A program made the translations under genes and the position numbers. A stretch of 49,796 nt of DNA from a virus. Location of the stretch: positions 1 through 49,796 of the IMG/VR virus record IMGVR_UViG_3300020020_000048; one strand, 5' to 3'. The notes beneath the pieces were generated by a model that was not told the origin of the DNA, made no database searches, and saw nothing but the letters and a program-made list of their open reading frames with translations. Of the stretch, positions 31,767 to 39,278 are shown in pieces; positions within the stretch are counted from its first letter, which is position 1; every line of letters starts with the position of its first letter.

Positions 31767-32303
31767 ATGGACAGCAAGCGAGTGCTGCTGGCGTTGGGGG
31801 CGGTCGTCGTCCTCGGTGCGTGCAGCTCAGGGTCGCCGGAGGCCGAGGCCCCGACGACGAAGCCACCGACCGTGACGGAGGCACCGGCAGCCACCGAGCC
31901 GCCGACCACGACAGCCGCGCCGACCACGACGCAGGCTCCGACCACCACGGCCGCGCCCACCACCACGCAGCCGCCGACCACGACGCAGCCGCCGACGACC
32001 ACCGCGCCACCGCTGCCGCTGGGCCCTGCCGACTACGGCATCACCCTGACCGTGACGAGCAACAAGTGCTTCGGCTCGGCCGGTGGCCTGGTCACGGTCG
32101 AGCCAGCGTTCTCGATCGTCAACCTCCGGGCGCTCGCCGTGCCGGTCACGATCATCTACGACGTCCAGGGGGGCGAGCACGTCCAGACGGACAGCGTCGA
32201 CGTGAAGGCCGATGGCACGATGACCTTGCACCGAGCGGTCATCTCCACGGGCGCATGTGACGTGGTGCCCACCGCCGTCATCACGCAGGTGATCGAGCGA
32301 TGA
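31767..32303 (+). CDS. Thr/Pro-rich lipoprotein
   Basis: This 178-residue protein has ATG 31767 behind GAAAGGAACAG. It has a signal peptide with lipobox LGAC, then about 55 residues of TTTxAPTTT/QPPTTT repeats, a typical wall-spanning linker. The last ~95 residues form a beta domain (YGITLTVTSNKCFGSAGG, then a Cys near the end, GACDVVP) probably with one disulfide. It would be displayed outside the membrane of the infected cell. The stop overlaps the next start. Confidence 0.7.
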   Translation: MDSKRVLLALGAVVVLGACSSGSPEAEAPTTKPPTVTEAPAATEPPTTTAAPTTTQAPTTTAAPTTTQPPTTTQPPTTTAPPLPLGPADYGITLTVTSNKCFGSAGGLVTVEPAFSIVNLRALAVPVTIIYDVQGGEHVQTDSVDVKADGTMTLHRAVISTGACDVVPTAVITQVIER

Positions 32304-32776
32304 TCGGCAACTGCATGGACGAGCAGTGGCACCCGGACCTGTACCCGGAGTTCGCTCCCGAGGGCATCCAGGTGGGCTGCGACCACACGGCCACGGTGCT
32401 CGTGGAGCGGGACGGGGAGCGGGAGGTGGTGTGCCAGATGCACGCCACCGCACGCCTCGCTGAGGCGCTCGACGCGGGCGCAGCCATCAAGCTCCGCACG
32501 ATCGACGACACCGACCGCGAGCACCTCATGGCCGGAGCTGCGTACGCCGACAGCCTGGAGCTGGACCGGGCGCAGTACATGTGGCTGGCCCACGAGGGCC
32601 TCGACGGGAACATCGCCCTAGGCACGCCGGAGCACAGCCCGGAGTGCTTCGACGTGGGCTTCGAGTGGCGCCTGATGGAGCGAGTCGCCGCCTGGGACGC
32701 CGAGGAGAGCCGCTCGTGGGCTCGGGGCTACGAGCCCGTGCTGGACCCACCGAGCCACTACCGGGACATGCTGTGA
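32300..32776 (+). CDS. Hypothetical protein (158 aa)
   Basis: This acidic protein has MIGNCMDEQWHPDLYPEF at the start and several Cys/His residues (VGCDHTATV, VVCQMHATA, SPECFDVGF). These could bind metal, but no standard motif is complete. It is coupled to both neighbours (ATGA and TGATG). No family is recognised. Confidence 0.6.
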   Translation: MIGNCMDEQWHPDLYPEFAPEGIQVGCDHTATVLVERDGEREVVCQMHATARLAEALDAGAAIKLRTIDDTDREHLMAGAAYADSLELDRAQYMWLAHEGLDGNIALGTPEHSPECFDVGFEWRLMERVAAWDAEESRSWARGYEPVLDPPSHYRDML

Positions 32777-33075
32777 TGGGCGAGCCGATCGAAGTCGACT
32801 TCGCCGCTCGCTACTGGGCGGGTGACTGGACCGAGGGGGACGTCGGGCGCAGGCGCCAGGCGTGGGTGCTCGGGGCGGACGACGACCCGATCATCGTGTG
32901 GCAGGGCGACGAGGGCGCGTACCTCGTGCTGGCCATCACACCCGAGGGCACTGGCTACCGACTGGCCGACCTCACCGCCACGGACGGGCGCATCGCCATG
33001 AGCGATCAGTTCGGGACGAGGTTCTTCCAGGTGGGTGACGACGGGGTGGTCACGCAGGTCGAGGAGCAGCCATGA
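32776..33075 (+). CDS. Hypothetical protein (99 aa)
   Basis: Start ATG 32776 overlaps the upstream stop. The sequence is beta-rich and acidic (WVLGADDDPIIVWQGDEGAYLVLAI, then FFQVGDDGVVTQVEEQP). The stop lies in a CAGCCATGA junction shared by several genes here. No family is recognised. Confidence 0.6.
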   Translation: MGEPIEVDFAARYWAGDWTEGDVGRRRQAWVLGADDDPIIVWQGDEGAYLVLAITPEGTGYRLADLTATDGRIAMSDQFGTRFFQVGDDGVVTQVEEQP

Positions 33076-33224
33076 GGGTGATCCACCGCATCGGCTTCGT
33101 CCTCGGGTCGGTGGCCCTGGGGGTGCTGGTCGTGCTCTCGGCCAAGCCCAAGGACCTCACCTACCGAGGCCAGTTCAAGGACCGCTTCGCCGAGAAGCCC
33201 GACGTGATGAGGAAGCAGCCATGA
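33072..33224 (+). CDS. Single-span membrane protein (50 aa)
   Basis: Start ATG 33072, coupled to the upstream gene. It has one transmembrane helix (GFVLGSVALGVLVVLSA) followed by a basic tail (KPKDLTYRGQFKDRF). It forms a tandem pair with the next 50-residue membrane protein. No family is recognised. Confidence 0.5.
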   Translation: MRVIHRIGFVLGSVALGVLVVLSAKPKDLTYRGQFKDRFAEKPDVMRKQP

Positions 33225-33373
33225 AGGTGCTGATCGCCGCCACCGTGGCGGCCATCGTCGCCGTGCTGGCGGTGCCCGAGGTCGTCCACCACCTGGACCA
33301 GCGGGCATACGGCAGGGACCTGCGCAAGCGGGCCGAGCGAGCCGCACGGGAGGCGCAGCGGGCATGTGGGTGA
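33221..33373 (+). CDS. Single-span membrane protein (50 aa), second of pair
   Basis: Start ATG 33221. An N-terminal hydrophobic helix (VLIAATVAAIVAVLAVPEVV) is followed by a basic helical tail (LRKRAERAAREAQRACG). It could also be a signal anchor. It overlaps the next gene by 10 bp. No family is recognised. Confidence 0.5.
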   Translation: MKVLIAATVAAIVAVLAVPEVVHHLDQRAYGRDLRKRAERAAREAQRACG

Positions 33374-33633
33374 TCGTCTGCCAGGGCGACGCCATCGGCG
33401 GGCACCAGGAACTGGTCGGGCACTACCTGGCCTTCTTCGACCCGGACCACGGCCATGCCGGGGAGGTGCGCTGGAGCGCAGCCATCGAGGATGCGCTGCA
33501 CTTCGAGTCGCTGCCCAACGTGTTCGTGGTGTGGCGCACGGTCAGCATCACGAACCCGCTGCGCCCGGACGGGCAGCCGAACCGCCCACTCACTGCGTGG
33601 AACATCGAGCCACGGCTCGTGGAGCAGCCATGA
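33364..33633 (+). CDS. Hypothetical protein (89 aa)
   Basis: An alpha/beta protein starting MWVIVCQGDAIGGHQEL, with YLAFFDPDHGHAGEV and NVFVVWRTVSIT. It ends in VEQP within a CAGCCATGA junction. No domain is recognised; it lies in a run of coupled small early genes. Confidence 0.6.
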   Translation: MWVIVCQGDAIGGHQELVGHYLAFFDPDHGHAGEVRWSAAIEDALHFESLPNVFVVWRTVSITNPLRPDGQPNRPLTAWNIEPRLVEQP

Positions 33634-33893
33634 GTCGGGACCGACCAGTCGTGACGCGCCGAGGCAACTGGTGGGGGATGGCGTGCTGGAACGGGCTGAG
33701 TGAACGGCAGCAGGAGCAGCTCCTGCGGGTCGGCACCCTGGAGATCGGCTACGAGCCCGGAGGCGAGTGCGAGCGGCCACCCACGGTGGCCATCGAGACC
33801 GAGCAGGACGTGGCCCCTGGGCCGCGCTTCTTCTGCCTGCCCTGCGCCATCGACTACCTCGTCGATCTGCACGCGCCGGAGGCGCAGCCATGA
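33630..33893 (+). CDS. Hypothetical Cys-containing protein (87 aa)
   Basis: Start ATG 33630 (MSRDRPVVTRRG). A first helical part (WWGMACWNGLSERQQEQLL) is followed by a region with ECERPPTVAIE and FFCLPCAIDYLVDL, a CxxC-type pair that may bind zinc with the earlier Cys. It is coupled at both ends. No family is recognised. Confidence 0.55.
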   Translation: MSRDRPVVTRRGNWWGMACWNGLSERQQEQLLRVGTLEIGYEPGGECERPPTVAIETEQDVAPGPRFFCLPCAIDYLVDLHAPEAQP

Positions 33894-34120
33894 GTGGCAC
33901 GTGCGACTACACCGTCGACAGCGAGCACGGTCCGGTCGGGTGCCTCGCGCCCGCAGTCATGGAGGTGCGCTGGCGGTGGCGTCCGGGCTTCGATGCCTCG
34001 GGGCTGGTCACCGCGGGAGCCATGTGCGAGGGCCACATCTTCATCGCCTGCCAGGAGCTGGCCGAGGACCCGGACGTGGTCTATGAGTCGATCCAGATGA
34101 GGAGGATGCCGACGATCTGA
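33890..34120 (+). CDS. Hypothetical Cys/His protein (76 aa)
   Basis: Start ATG 33890 (MSGTCDYTVDSEHGP), with further VGCLAP, MCEGHIF and ACQEL. The spacing of Cys and His suggests a small zinc-binding domain like those common in phage early regions. It is the last gene before an intergenic leader. No family is recognised. Confidence 0.55.
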   Translation: MSGTCDYTVDSEHGPVGCLAPAVMEVRWRWRPGFDASGLVTAGAMCEGHIFIACQELAEDPDVVYESIQMRRMPTI

Positions 34121-34255
34121 CCCGCTACCAGGCGGCCGCTGCCCAGCGGTAAAGCCGGGTGAATCAGCCCTGGAAACTAGGTGCCCCCGGGTGCCTCGTA
34201 GTAGGCTTGACAAGTAGACGCCGGGAATCACCAGCGTTCTGATGAAAGGAACATC
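34121..34255 (+). promoter_or_regulatory. Intergenic leader with GAAAGGAAC boxes
   Basis: This 135-bp gap holds a short hairpin (CCGCT/AGCGG, 34136-34149), a direct repeat GGTGCC, a perfect -35-like TTGACA (34207-34212) without a good -10 downstream, and a GAAAGGAAC box at 34244-34252, directly before the start at 34256. A second copy (34264-34272) lies just inside the gene. No coding potential was seen. Confidence 0.4.
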
Positions 34256-34474
34256 ATGCCGATGAAAGGAACGGAGGTCGTCGTCGACGCCCTCCCACCG
34301 TGCGACTGGGACGCGGCCCACGGGCCAGCGTCCTACGACTTCAAGAGCAAGTCCGGGCCGTGGGGCTACGGGTGCGACGCGTGCTTCGAGGCCAAGGGGA
34401 TGGGCCTCGGGCTGGGGGTCGGGCAGCGCCTGATCCTGCGCCCGAGCGTGGCCGGTGAGGCGGTGGAGCGATGA
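34256..34474 (+). CDS. Hypothetical zinc-ribbon-like protein (72 aa)
   Basis: ATG 34256, with an alternative ATG at 34262 followed by another GAAAGGAAC. The product has ALPPCDWDAAHG and YGCDACFEAKG (C...H...CxxC), consistent with a small zinc-binding fold. It leads a sub-operon of coupled genes. No family is recognised. Confidence 0.55.
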   Translation: MPMKGTEVVVDALPPCDWDAAHGPASYDFKSKSGPWGYGCDACFEAKGMGLGLGVGQRLILRPSVAGEAVER

Positions 34475-34872
34475 ACGCGGGGGAGCGAGTCCAGCGCCTG
34501 GACGCGGACATCGACCTGCTGGCGGCCCGTGTGGTCGGGCTGACCGCTCACATCGGTGAGGCCCAGGAGGGGATCACCGCCCTGAGCGAGGACATCCTGG
34601 GCCTGGCCGAGAGCGTGCTGAAGCTGGCCACGCGCGTGGCCGACATGGCCGGGAAGGCATACCCCGAGGCGCCACGGGTGGCGGTGAGCAGCACCGAAGG
34701 GACACCGGCCGATCGCAAGGTGTGGGTGGCCACGGTGGACGAGGGCGACGAGTACGGGGTCGGCCCGGTGCAGGTGATGATCGAGCAGGTCGCCCTCGGC
34801 ACGACGGTGGCCTTCCGCCGCAAGGACAGCGACGTGTGGAGCCGCCCGTGGTGGGCCGAGGGGCGGCCATGA
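34471..34872 (+). CDS. Coiled-coil hypothetical protein (133 aa)
   Basis: Residues about 1-65 form a coiled coil with regular heptads (VQRLDADIDLLAARVVGL, then ILGLAESVLKLATRV). The C-terminal half is a beta-rich domain (KVWVATVDEGDEYG, VQVMIEQVALGTTVAF). It is coupled to neighbours by ATGA. No family is recognised. Confidence 0.6.
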   Translation: MNAGERVQRLDADIDLLAARVVGLTAHIGEAQEGITALSEDILGLAESVLKLATRVADMAGKAYPEAPRVAVSSTEGTPADRKVWVATVDEGDEYGVGPVQVMIEQVALGTTVAFRRKDSDVWSRPWWAEGRP

Positions 34873-35120
34873 AGCGCCGACCGAGCATCGCCATCGACGA
34901 GCTGCGCCGGTTCGGCAACGCCCGCAACCGCGACACCGACACCGAGATGCGGGTGGTCACCGTCAGCGACGACGACGCCCGCGACCTGGCCGCCTACATC
35001 GACAGCCTGGAGAACCCGAGCAACGACGACGGGATGGCGTGGTGCGGGCACGCCCGGGCCGATGCCGTGGGGCACTGCCTCACCGAGTCGTGCTCGAACT
35101 ACTACGGGAGCCCGGTGTGA
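34869..35120 (+). CDS. Hypothetical protein (83 aa)
   Basis: Start ATG 34869 (MKRRPSIAIDELRRF). The C-terminal part has MAWCGHARADAVGHC and ESCSNYYG, a possible C..H..H..C metal site. It is coupled to both neighbours. No family is recognised. Confidence 0.55.
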   Translation: MKRRPSIAIDELRRFGNARNRDTDTEMRVVTVSDDDARDLAAYIDSLENPSNDDGMAWCGHARADAVGHCLTESCSNYYGSPV

Positions 35121-35479
35121 TGGGCCGCTGCGCGGCACCGACCACCCGGGGTCCGCGGTGCAGGCGACTGGCCCGTCCGGGTGCCCTGACCTGCGCCCAG
35201 CACACGGTCAGCCTGGTGAACCCGAAGACGGGCAAGCAGTGGACCGTGGCCGAGCTGCTCGACGCCATCCGCTCGATGAACGAGATCGCCAACCGCCAGG
35301 CCAACCGTCATGGGTACTGCTCCCAGTGGGAGCTGATCATGCGGGTCATCGTTCACCGCACGGGGCTGCCCTTGGAGGGGCGCCCGAACTCGATGAGGCA
35401 CAACTCCATGACGATCGAGGATGAGGTGCGCTGGGACGTCGAGATGGAGCGGGTGCAGCAGGGAGGAAGGCCCACGTGA
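35120..35479 (+). CDS. Hypothetical protein with N-terminal zinc-like motif (119 aa)
   Basis: Start ATG 35120 overlaps the upstream stop (TGATG). The N-terminus MGRCAAPTTRGPRCRRLARPG continuing to TCAQH follows a C...C...C...H pattern seen in many phage-encoded small zinc proteins. The middle is helical (WTVAELLDAIRSMNEIANRQ). No specific function is recognised. Confidence 0.6.
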   Translation: MGRCAAPTTRGPRCRRLARPGALTCAQHTVSLVNPKTGKQWTVAELLDAIRSMNEIANRQANRHGYCSQWELIMRVIVHRTGLPLEGRPNSMRHNSMTIEDEVRWDVEMERVQQGGRPT

Positions 35480-35922
35480 ACGGTGAGCTGCTGGTGGTCG
35501 CCCCGGATGGGCGCCACTGGATGATCGAGAACAGCTACGACGGGATCAAGGCTGCGCTCGCCGGAGCCACGTTGGACCTGGTGGTGCTGCCCGATCGGAC
35601 GCACAACCTGTGGGTCGACGACAACGGGATGGTCGAGGCGTTGGAGTTCAACGCCTGCGCCTCGCTGATGGCGGGCTATGCCCTGTACGGGCGGGTCGTA
35701 ATGAGCGGGCCACCGGATGGGAACGGGGACTGCACCGCACCCGAGCCGCGCATCGTCTCTGCCTTCAAGCACATGGCGATGACGTGGGAGCGGATCGTCG
35801 CTGACGCCCGGGGCAAGGGCCAGGAGATCATGACCAGCGCCAACCCGGCCACCGTGCCCCCGCCCACCTTCACCGCGATGAGCGCCGAGGACTTCGACAA
35901 GTGGCTGCGAGGACTGCTGTGA
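35476..35922 (+). CDS. DUF3846-like protein
   Basis: This 148-residue protein starts at GTG 35476, coupled by GTGA. It has VVAPDGRHWMIENSYDGIKAAL, then LWVDDNGMVEALEFN and YALYGRVVMSG, the order of elements in DUF3846, a family of unknown function common in phage and mobile-element early regions. The C-terminal ~45 residues are an extra helical tail ending FDKWLRGLL. Confidence 0.55.
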   Translation: MNGELLVVAPDGRHWMIENSYDGIKAALAGATLDLVVLPDRTHNLWVDDNGMVEALEFNACASLMAGYALYGRVVMSGPPDGNGDCTAPEPRIVSAFKHMAMTWERIVADARGKGQEIMTSANPATVPPPTFTAMSAEDFDKWLRGLL

Positions 35923-36098
35923 GCCCGGATACCGAGGCCATCATCCTCGGCCTGATCCTCTACGCCGTCGTGATCGAGCTCATCATGTGCGCCCACTCGG
36001 CGTGGACTCGTCGTCCGCGCGTCATCCGCTGCTCCGATGGGCGGTGGCGGTCGGTCCGCTCGCAAGCGTTGGGAGGCAGTCATGGACCTCGCCGCTAG
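35919..36098 (+). CDS. Single-span membrane protein (59 aa)
   Basis: GTG 35919 overlaps the upstream stop (GTGA). An N-terminal helix (AIILGLILYAVVIELIMCAH) is followed by a basic tail (RRPRVIRCSDGRWRSVRSQ). The frame overlaps the next gene start by 17 bp. No family is recognised. Confidence 0.5.
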   Translation: MSPDTEAIILGLILYAVVIELIMCAHSAWTRRPRVIRCSDGRWRSVRSQALGGSHGPRR

Positions 36099-36393
36099 GC
36101 GTGCCACCTACGACGCCGTGATGACCCAGCTCGCGGAGGACACCCCGGAGCTGCACGAGATGGTCCAGGGCCTGGTCGAGGAGATGACCGTGCGCCTGGG
36201 TGAGAGCCCGGAAGCGTGGCGCGGGGTCCAAGAGGTCTGCGACATGATCGTCGCCAGCTTCAAGGCCGCCGGGTCGGCGCATCATTCGATGGACCCAAGG
36301 CGGGCGAGCGGCATGGTCACGTTCGTGACTGCCGTGTGCGTGGCCTTCTCGCTGCACCCGTTGACCCCGTGGGGGCGAGGGGTGGAGCGGTGA
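36082..36393 (+). CDS. Hypothetical helical protein (103 aa)
   Basis: ATG 36082 follows GGGAGGCAGTC, a good ribosome site inside the end of the upstream gene. The product is mainly helical (DLAARRATYDAVMTQLAED, then VQEVCDMIVASFKAAG) and has no recognised domain. Its stop overlaps the next start (GTGA). Confidence 0.55.
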   Translation: MDLAARRATYDAVMTQLAEDTPELHEMVQGLVEEMTVRLGESPEAWRGVQEVCDMIVASFKAAGSAHHSMDPRRASGMVTFVTAVCVAFSLHPLTPWGRGVER

Positions 36394-37055
36394 GACCCCT
36401 CCGCTGGCTACTACTGGCCCCGATCCTGGCCTCGTGCGCATGCGACGAGGCCAACCACGAGCCCGACGTGCTCGACCCCCTGCCCACGGCACCGCTCGCC
36501 CAGTATCGGCTGAAGCCGATGGAGACGAAGCCGCTGGAGTCGAGCACCACCGCGCCGGTCACGCCCCCACCCACGCCGGAGTGGCGCGGGGTCGAGCCCA
36601 CGATCGTGATCGAGGCGGAGGAGGTTGAGCAAGGCGATGGCCCACCTGTCGCCCAGCCCCCACCTCCGCCTCCGGCACCTCCGGTGGTGACGCCGCCACC
36701 GGAGGTGCCACCTTCGACACAGCCCGCGAGCAACAACGGCGGTGGAGATTCCACAGCCGATGTTGCACCGCCCCCACCACCACCGCCTGCGCCTGCGCCA
36801 CCACCGGCACCACCGCCGCCCACGAGGCCGCCAGACAGGCCCGTAGCGACGCCAGCGCCCACTCCGGCCCCGACGCCCGCACCGACCCCTGCGCCCCCAC
36901 CAGCGGCCACGCAGCCGCCAACCACGCAAGCACAGACGACCACCACCGAAGAGCAAGGACGAGGACGAGGGGATGGACGACCGGAGAACCCCGGCAACGG
37001 AAACGGGAACGGGCCGGGCAACGGCCAAGGCAACGGGCGAGGTCGAGATGGATGA
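36390..37055 (+). CDS. Pro-rich lipoprotein with Gly/Asn-rich tail
   Basis: This 221-residue protein starts at GTG 36390. It has a signal peptide with lipobox LASC, then PPPPPPAPP, PAPTPAPTPAP and TQPPTTQAQTTTT segments forming a long extended linker, and a GNGNGNGPGNGQGNGRGRDG end. There is no globular domain; it resembles a wall-spanning spacer. It would be anchored in the host membrane and extend through the cell wall. Opposite-strand open frames here are artefacts of the repeat composition. Confidence 0.6.
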   Translation: MRPLRWLLLAPILASCACDEANHEPDVLDPLPTAPLAQYRLKPMETKPLESSTTAPVTPPPTPEWRGVEPTIVIEAEEVEQGDGPPVAQPPPPPPAPPVVTPPPEVPPSTQPASNNGGGDSTADVAPPPPPPPAPAPPPAPPPPTRPPDRPVATPAPTPAPTPAPTPAPPPAATQPPTTQAQTTTTEEQGRGRGDGRPENPGNGNGNGPGNGQGNGRGRDG

Positions 37056-37635
37056 GCTTCGCACTGTGCGCGCCGTGGCCGCGGCGTGGCGCAAGTGGTC
37101 GAGCGAGCCGGACTTCCCGTTCACGCCGGACCACTGCATCAACGGCACCCGCATCGTGACGCTGGCCCTCAGCCAGCTGGGCGTGAAGGCCAAGCCGGTG
37201 AGCGTCAGCCTGGCGTTGTTCAACCGCTCAGCGTGGGACTTGTTCCAGGCCAACGTGCCGCTGGCCGAGTGGCCCGACCATGCCTGGAGCTTGGGCGTGG
37301 GCCCGGGTCACCGCACCGGGGACACCGCCAAGTGGAACGGGCACCTCGTCTGCGAGGGCGACGACTGGACGCTCGACATCTCCGCCGGTCAGTTCAACCG
37401 CCCGGGACGCATGGTCATGCCCGGGCCGCGCCTGATCCCGGTGCGCTTGCCCGAGGTCGGGATGGGCACCTACCACGACGATCGCCAGCAGGTGCTGATG
37501 ATGGGGCGCTGGCCCGCCAACAACGCCTGGCGCACCGCCTCGGGGTGGAGTCGCCTCCACGCCACCGAGGTCAACGAGATCGTTCGGCGCGTCCAGTCGC
37601 GCCTGAACCACCCTTCGGTCGACAGCACCCGCTGA
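37048..37635 (+). CDS. Transglutaminase/papain-fold-like protein
   Basis: This 195-residue protein starts at ATG 37048. Cys30 (DHCINGTRIV) begins a helix followed by a strand. His99 (WNGHLVCEG) and Asp110 (TLDISAGQFNRPG) follow on consecutive strands. This Cys-His-Asp order and spacing fit the transglutaminase-like (cysteine peptidase) fold. Similar small proteins occur scattered in actinophages with no known substrate. Hydrolysis or amide transfer is possible; catalysis is inferred from residues only. Confidence 0.6.
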   Translation: MDELRTVRAVAAAWRKWSSEPDFPFTPDHCINGTRIVTLALSQLGVKAKPVSVSLALFNRSAWDLFQANVPLAEWPDHAWSLGVGPGHRTGDTAKWNGHLVCEGDDWTLDISAGQFNRPGRMVMPGPRLIPVRLPEVGMGTYHDDRQQVLMMGRWPANNAWRTASGWSRLHATEVNEIVRRVQSRLNHPSVDSTR

Positions 37636-37658
37636 CGATCGCCATGAAAGGACCAACC

Positions 37659-37940
37659 ATGAGTGAAGCCACCGAGCGAGCGGTGCGCGCCTACGTGCGC
37701 GTGCACGCCAACACCGCCCACTGGCGTGACCCGTACAAGGAGCTGGCCGCGCCGTGCGCGCTCGCTGTGGCCGATGAGATGGCCTGCGCGTTCATCGGCA
37801 TCCAGCGAGGCTCGCTCCACGAGCTGGTGCTGCCGATGATGGCCCCGCCCTACCACCTGGATCAGCGGGAGGTGTGGATCGACGCGGCCACTGCCATCGT
37901 CCTGGCCCACGTGCTGCCCCGCGTCACCGTGGAGGAGTGA
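37659..37940 (+). CDS. Hypothetical helical protein (93 aa)
   Basis: ATG 37659 follows a variant box GAAAGGACCAACC. The product is helical (ATERAVRAYVRVHANTA, then IDAATAIVLAHVLPRV) with no recognised domain. The stop overlaps the next ATG (TGATG). Confidence 0.55.
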   Translation: MSEATERAVRAYVRVHANTAHWRDPYKELAAPCALAVADEMACAFIGIQRGSLHELVLPMMAPPYHLDQREVWIDAATAIVLAHVLPRVTVEE

Positions 37941-38152
37941 TGGTCCGCATCATGCTGCCCACGGGCAAGGCCGTGGAACTGGGCGTAGCGCGCGGGTCGC
38001 ACGTGGTGGTCGGTGACCGCGCCGACGACCCGCTGTTCGTGCCGGACGTGGAGTTCTTCACCTACGACGAGGACGCTGCCTTCTCCACGGTGCGCCGGTT
38101 GAAGGAGCAGTACCCGGAGGTGGCCTGGTTCGTGATGCGAGTGCAGCCATGA
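37940..38152 (+). CDS. Hypothetical protein (70 aa)
   Basis: A small alpha/beta protein (MVRIMLPTGKAVELGV, FFTYDEDAAFSTVRRL, VAWFVMRVQP). It ends in a CAGCCATGA junction. No family is recognised. Confidence 0.55.
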   Translation: MVRIMLPTGKAVELGVARGSHVVVGDRADDPLFVPDVEFFTYDEDAAFSTVRRLKEQYPEVAWFVMRVQP

Positions 38153-38427
38153 GCGTGATCTGGGCCATCGGCATGCTCGCTGGTGCGGCCATCGGGTGGA
38201 CCTTCGGCTGGAAGTTCGGTGTCCGCCGAGCGCAGCGTGACGCTCCATCCGAGCTGAGCATCTACGTCACGGATCGCCTGCCGGTCGAGCCCGAGGAGTA
38301 CGTCGACCACGAGCCGAAGTGCGCGCTGTCGATCACCCACGGGAACCCGAACCTGGCGTTCTGCGAGCTGTGCGAGCGGCCCATCAAGCGCACCACCTCG
38401 GGCCAGCCGTGGAGGCACATCGCATGA
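38149..38427 (+). CDS. Membrane-anchored zinc-ribbon-like protein (92 aa)
   Basis: A short N-terminal transmembrane helix (VIWAIGMLAGAAIGWTFGW) is followed by a cytoplasmic part with KCALSITHG and FCELCERPI (C...H...CxxC), a likely zinc ribbon. It is coupled to the methyltransferase gene downstream. No family is recognised. Confidence 0.55.
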   Translation: MSVIWAIGMLAGAAIGWTFGWKFGVRRAQRDAPSELSIYVTDRLPVEPEEYVDHEPKCALSITHGNPNLAFCELCERPIKRTTSGQPWRHIA

Positions 38428-39173
38428 GCGACGACCTCACCGAGTTCACGCCCCAGCAGATCGAGCAGATGAAGCGGGCCGCGGACGAGATGACCGAGGC
38501 GTTCGCCCGCGCCGCGCAGCTGGGCCCCGACCTCGCCGCCAGGGACTGGCTCGTGGAGCTGCCCGACTACGACGCCGAGGGCGTGGTCATCGACAAGATG
38601 GTCATCACCGAGGCCGCTGCCAACATCGACAAGCTGAAGGCTGCGTTCAATCCGCAGCGCACCGACCGCAGCGTGGACGCCGGGACGTACACGCGCCTGA
38701 CGGTGGACGGGCAGGTGTGGATGACCGACACCCCGGCCGAGGTCCACGACCACATGGTCGTCGACGAGCAGCTGGAGCGCTGGGAGCGCCCGACCCTGCT
38801 CGTGGCCGGGCTGGGCATCGGACTGGTCGTCCACCGGGCGATCACCTGGCACGCCACCGAGCGCATCGACGTGGTCGAGATCGACCCACGCGTCATCCGC
38901 GCCGTGGGTCCGCACTACCAACAGCTGGCCGATGACCACGGGGTCGAGCTGAACATCCACGAGTCGGACGTCCACGACTGGCGAGCCCCGCGCGGGGGCG
39001 CGTGGGACGTGGCGTGGTTCGACATCTGGCCCACGATCAACGACGACGACATGCTCGAAGTCCGCCGCCTCCGCAGCCGCTTCCGCAAGCGAGTGGGGTG
39101 GAGTGGGGCGTGGGCTCAGGACGAGCGCCGTGCCATGCGCAAGCGCATCGCCTCGGGGCGGTGGGCGTATTGA
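38424..39173 (+). CDS. Spermidine-synthase-like class I methyltransferase
   Basis: This 249-residue protein starts at ATG 38424. The C-terminal ~130 residues carry LLVAGLGIGLVVHRAI (motif I), IDVVEIDPRVI (acidic ribose-binding Glu/Asp) and AWDVAWFDIWPT (motif IV region), as in the spermidine-synthase branch of Rossmann methyltransferases. The N-terminal ~110 residues are helical and of unknown role. Substrate is unknown; polyamine, DNA-base or protein methylation or aminopropyl transfer are all possible. Confidence 0.65.
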   Translation: MSDDLTEFTPQQIEQMKRAADEMTEAFARAAQLGPDLAARDWLVELPDYDAEGVVIDKMVITEAAANIDKLKAAFNPQRTDRSVDAGTYTRLTVDGQVWMTDTPAEVHDHMVVDEQLERWERPTLLVAGLGIGLVVHRAITWHATERIDVVEIDPRVIRAVGPHYQQLADDHGVELNIHESDVHDWRAPRGGAWDVAWFDIWPTINDDDMLEVRRLRSRFRKRVGWSGAWAQDERRAMRKRIASGRWAY

Positions 39174-39278
39174 AATCACCCTGCCATTCATCCCGGCCAA
39201 TTGGCTACCGCAGCGTGCTACCGGCTAGGCTAGGGGTACCGCTCCGGGGCGGTATCACCACATGAAAGGAACAAGACC
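39174..39278 (+). promoter_or_regulatory. Intergenic leader with hairpin and GAAAGGAAC box
   Basis: The gap holds TTGGCT (39201-39206) and TAGGCT (39226-39231) as poor promoter-like boxes with a 19-base spacer. It also has a TACCGC/GCGGTA hairpin (39237-39254) and a GAAAGGAAC box at 39264-39272 before the regulator start. No coding potential was seen. Confidence 0.4.

Noticed and set aside
34207-34212. Perfect TTGACA as a -35 promoter element
   Set aside because: No acceptable -10 hexamer occurs 16-18 bases downstream, so it was noted only inside the leader entry.
36317-37253. Gly-rich and Arg/Trp-rich open frames opposite the Pro-rich lipoprotein
   Set aside because: They are complements of Pro codon repeats (CCx/GGx) and have no ribosome sites or coupling.
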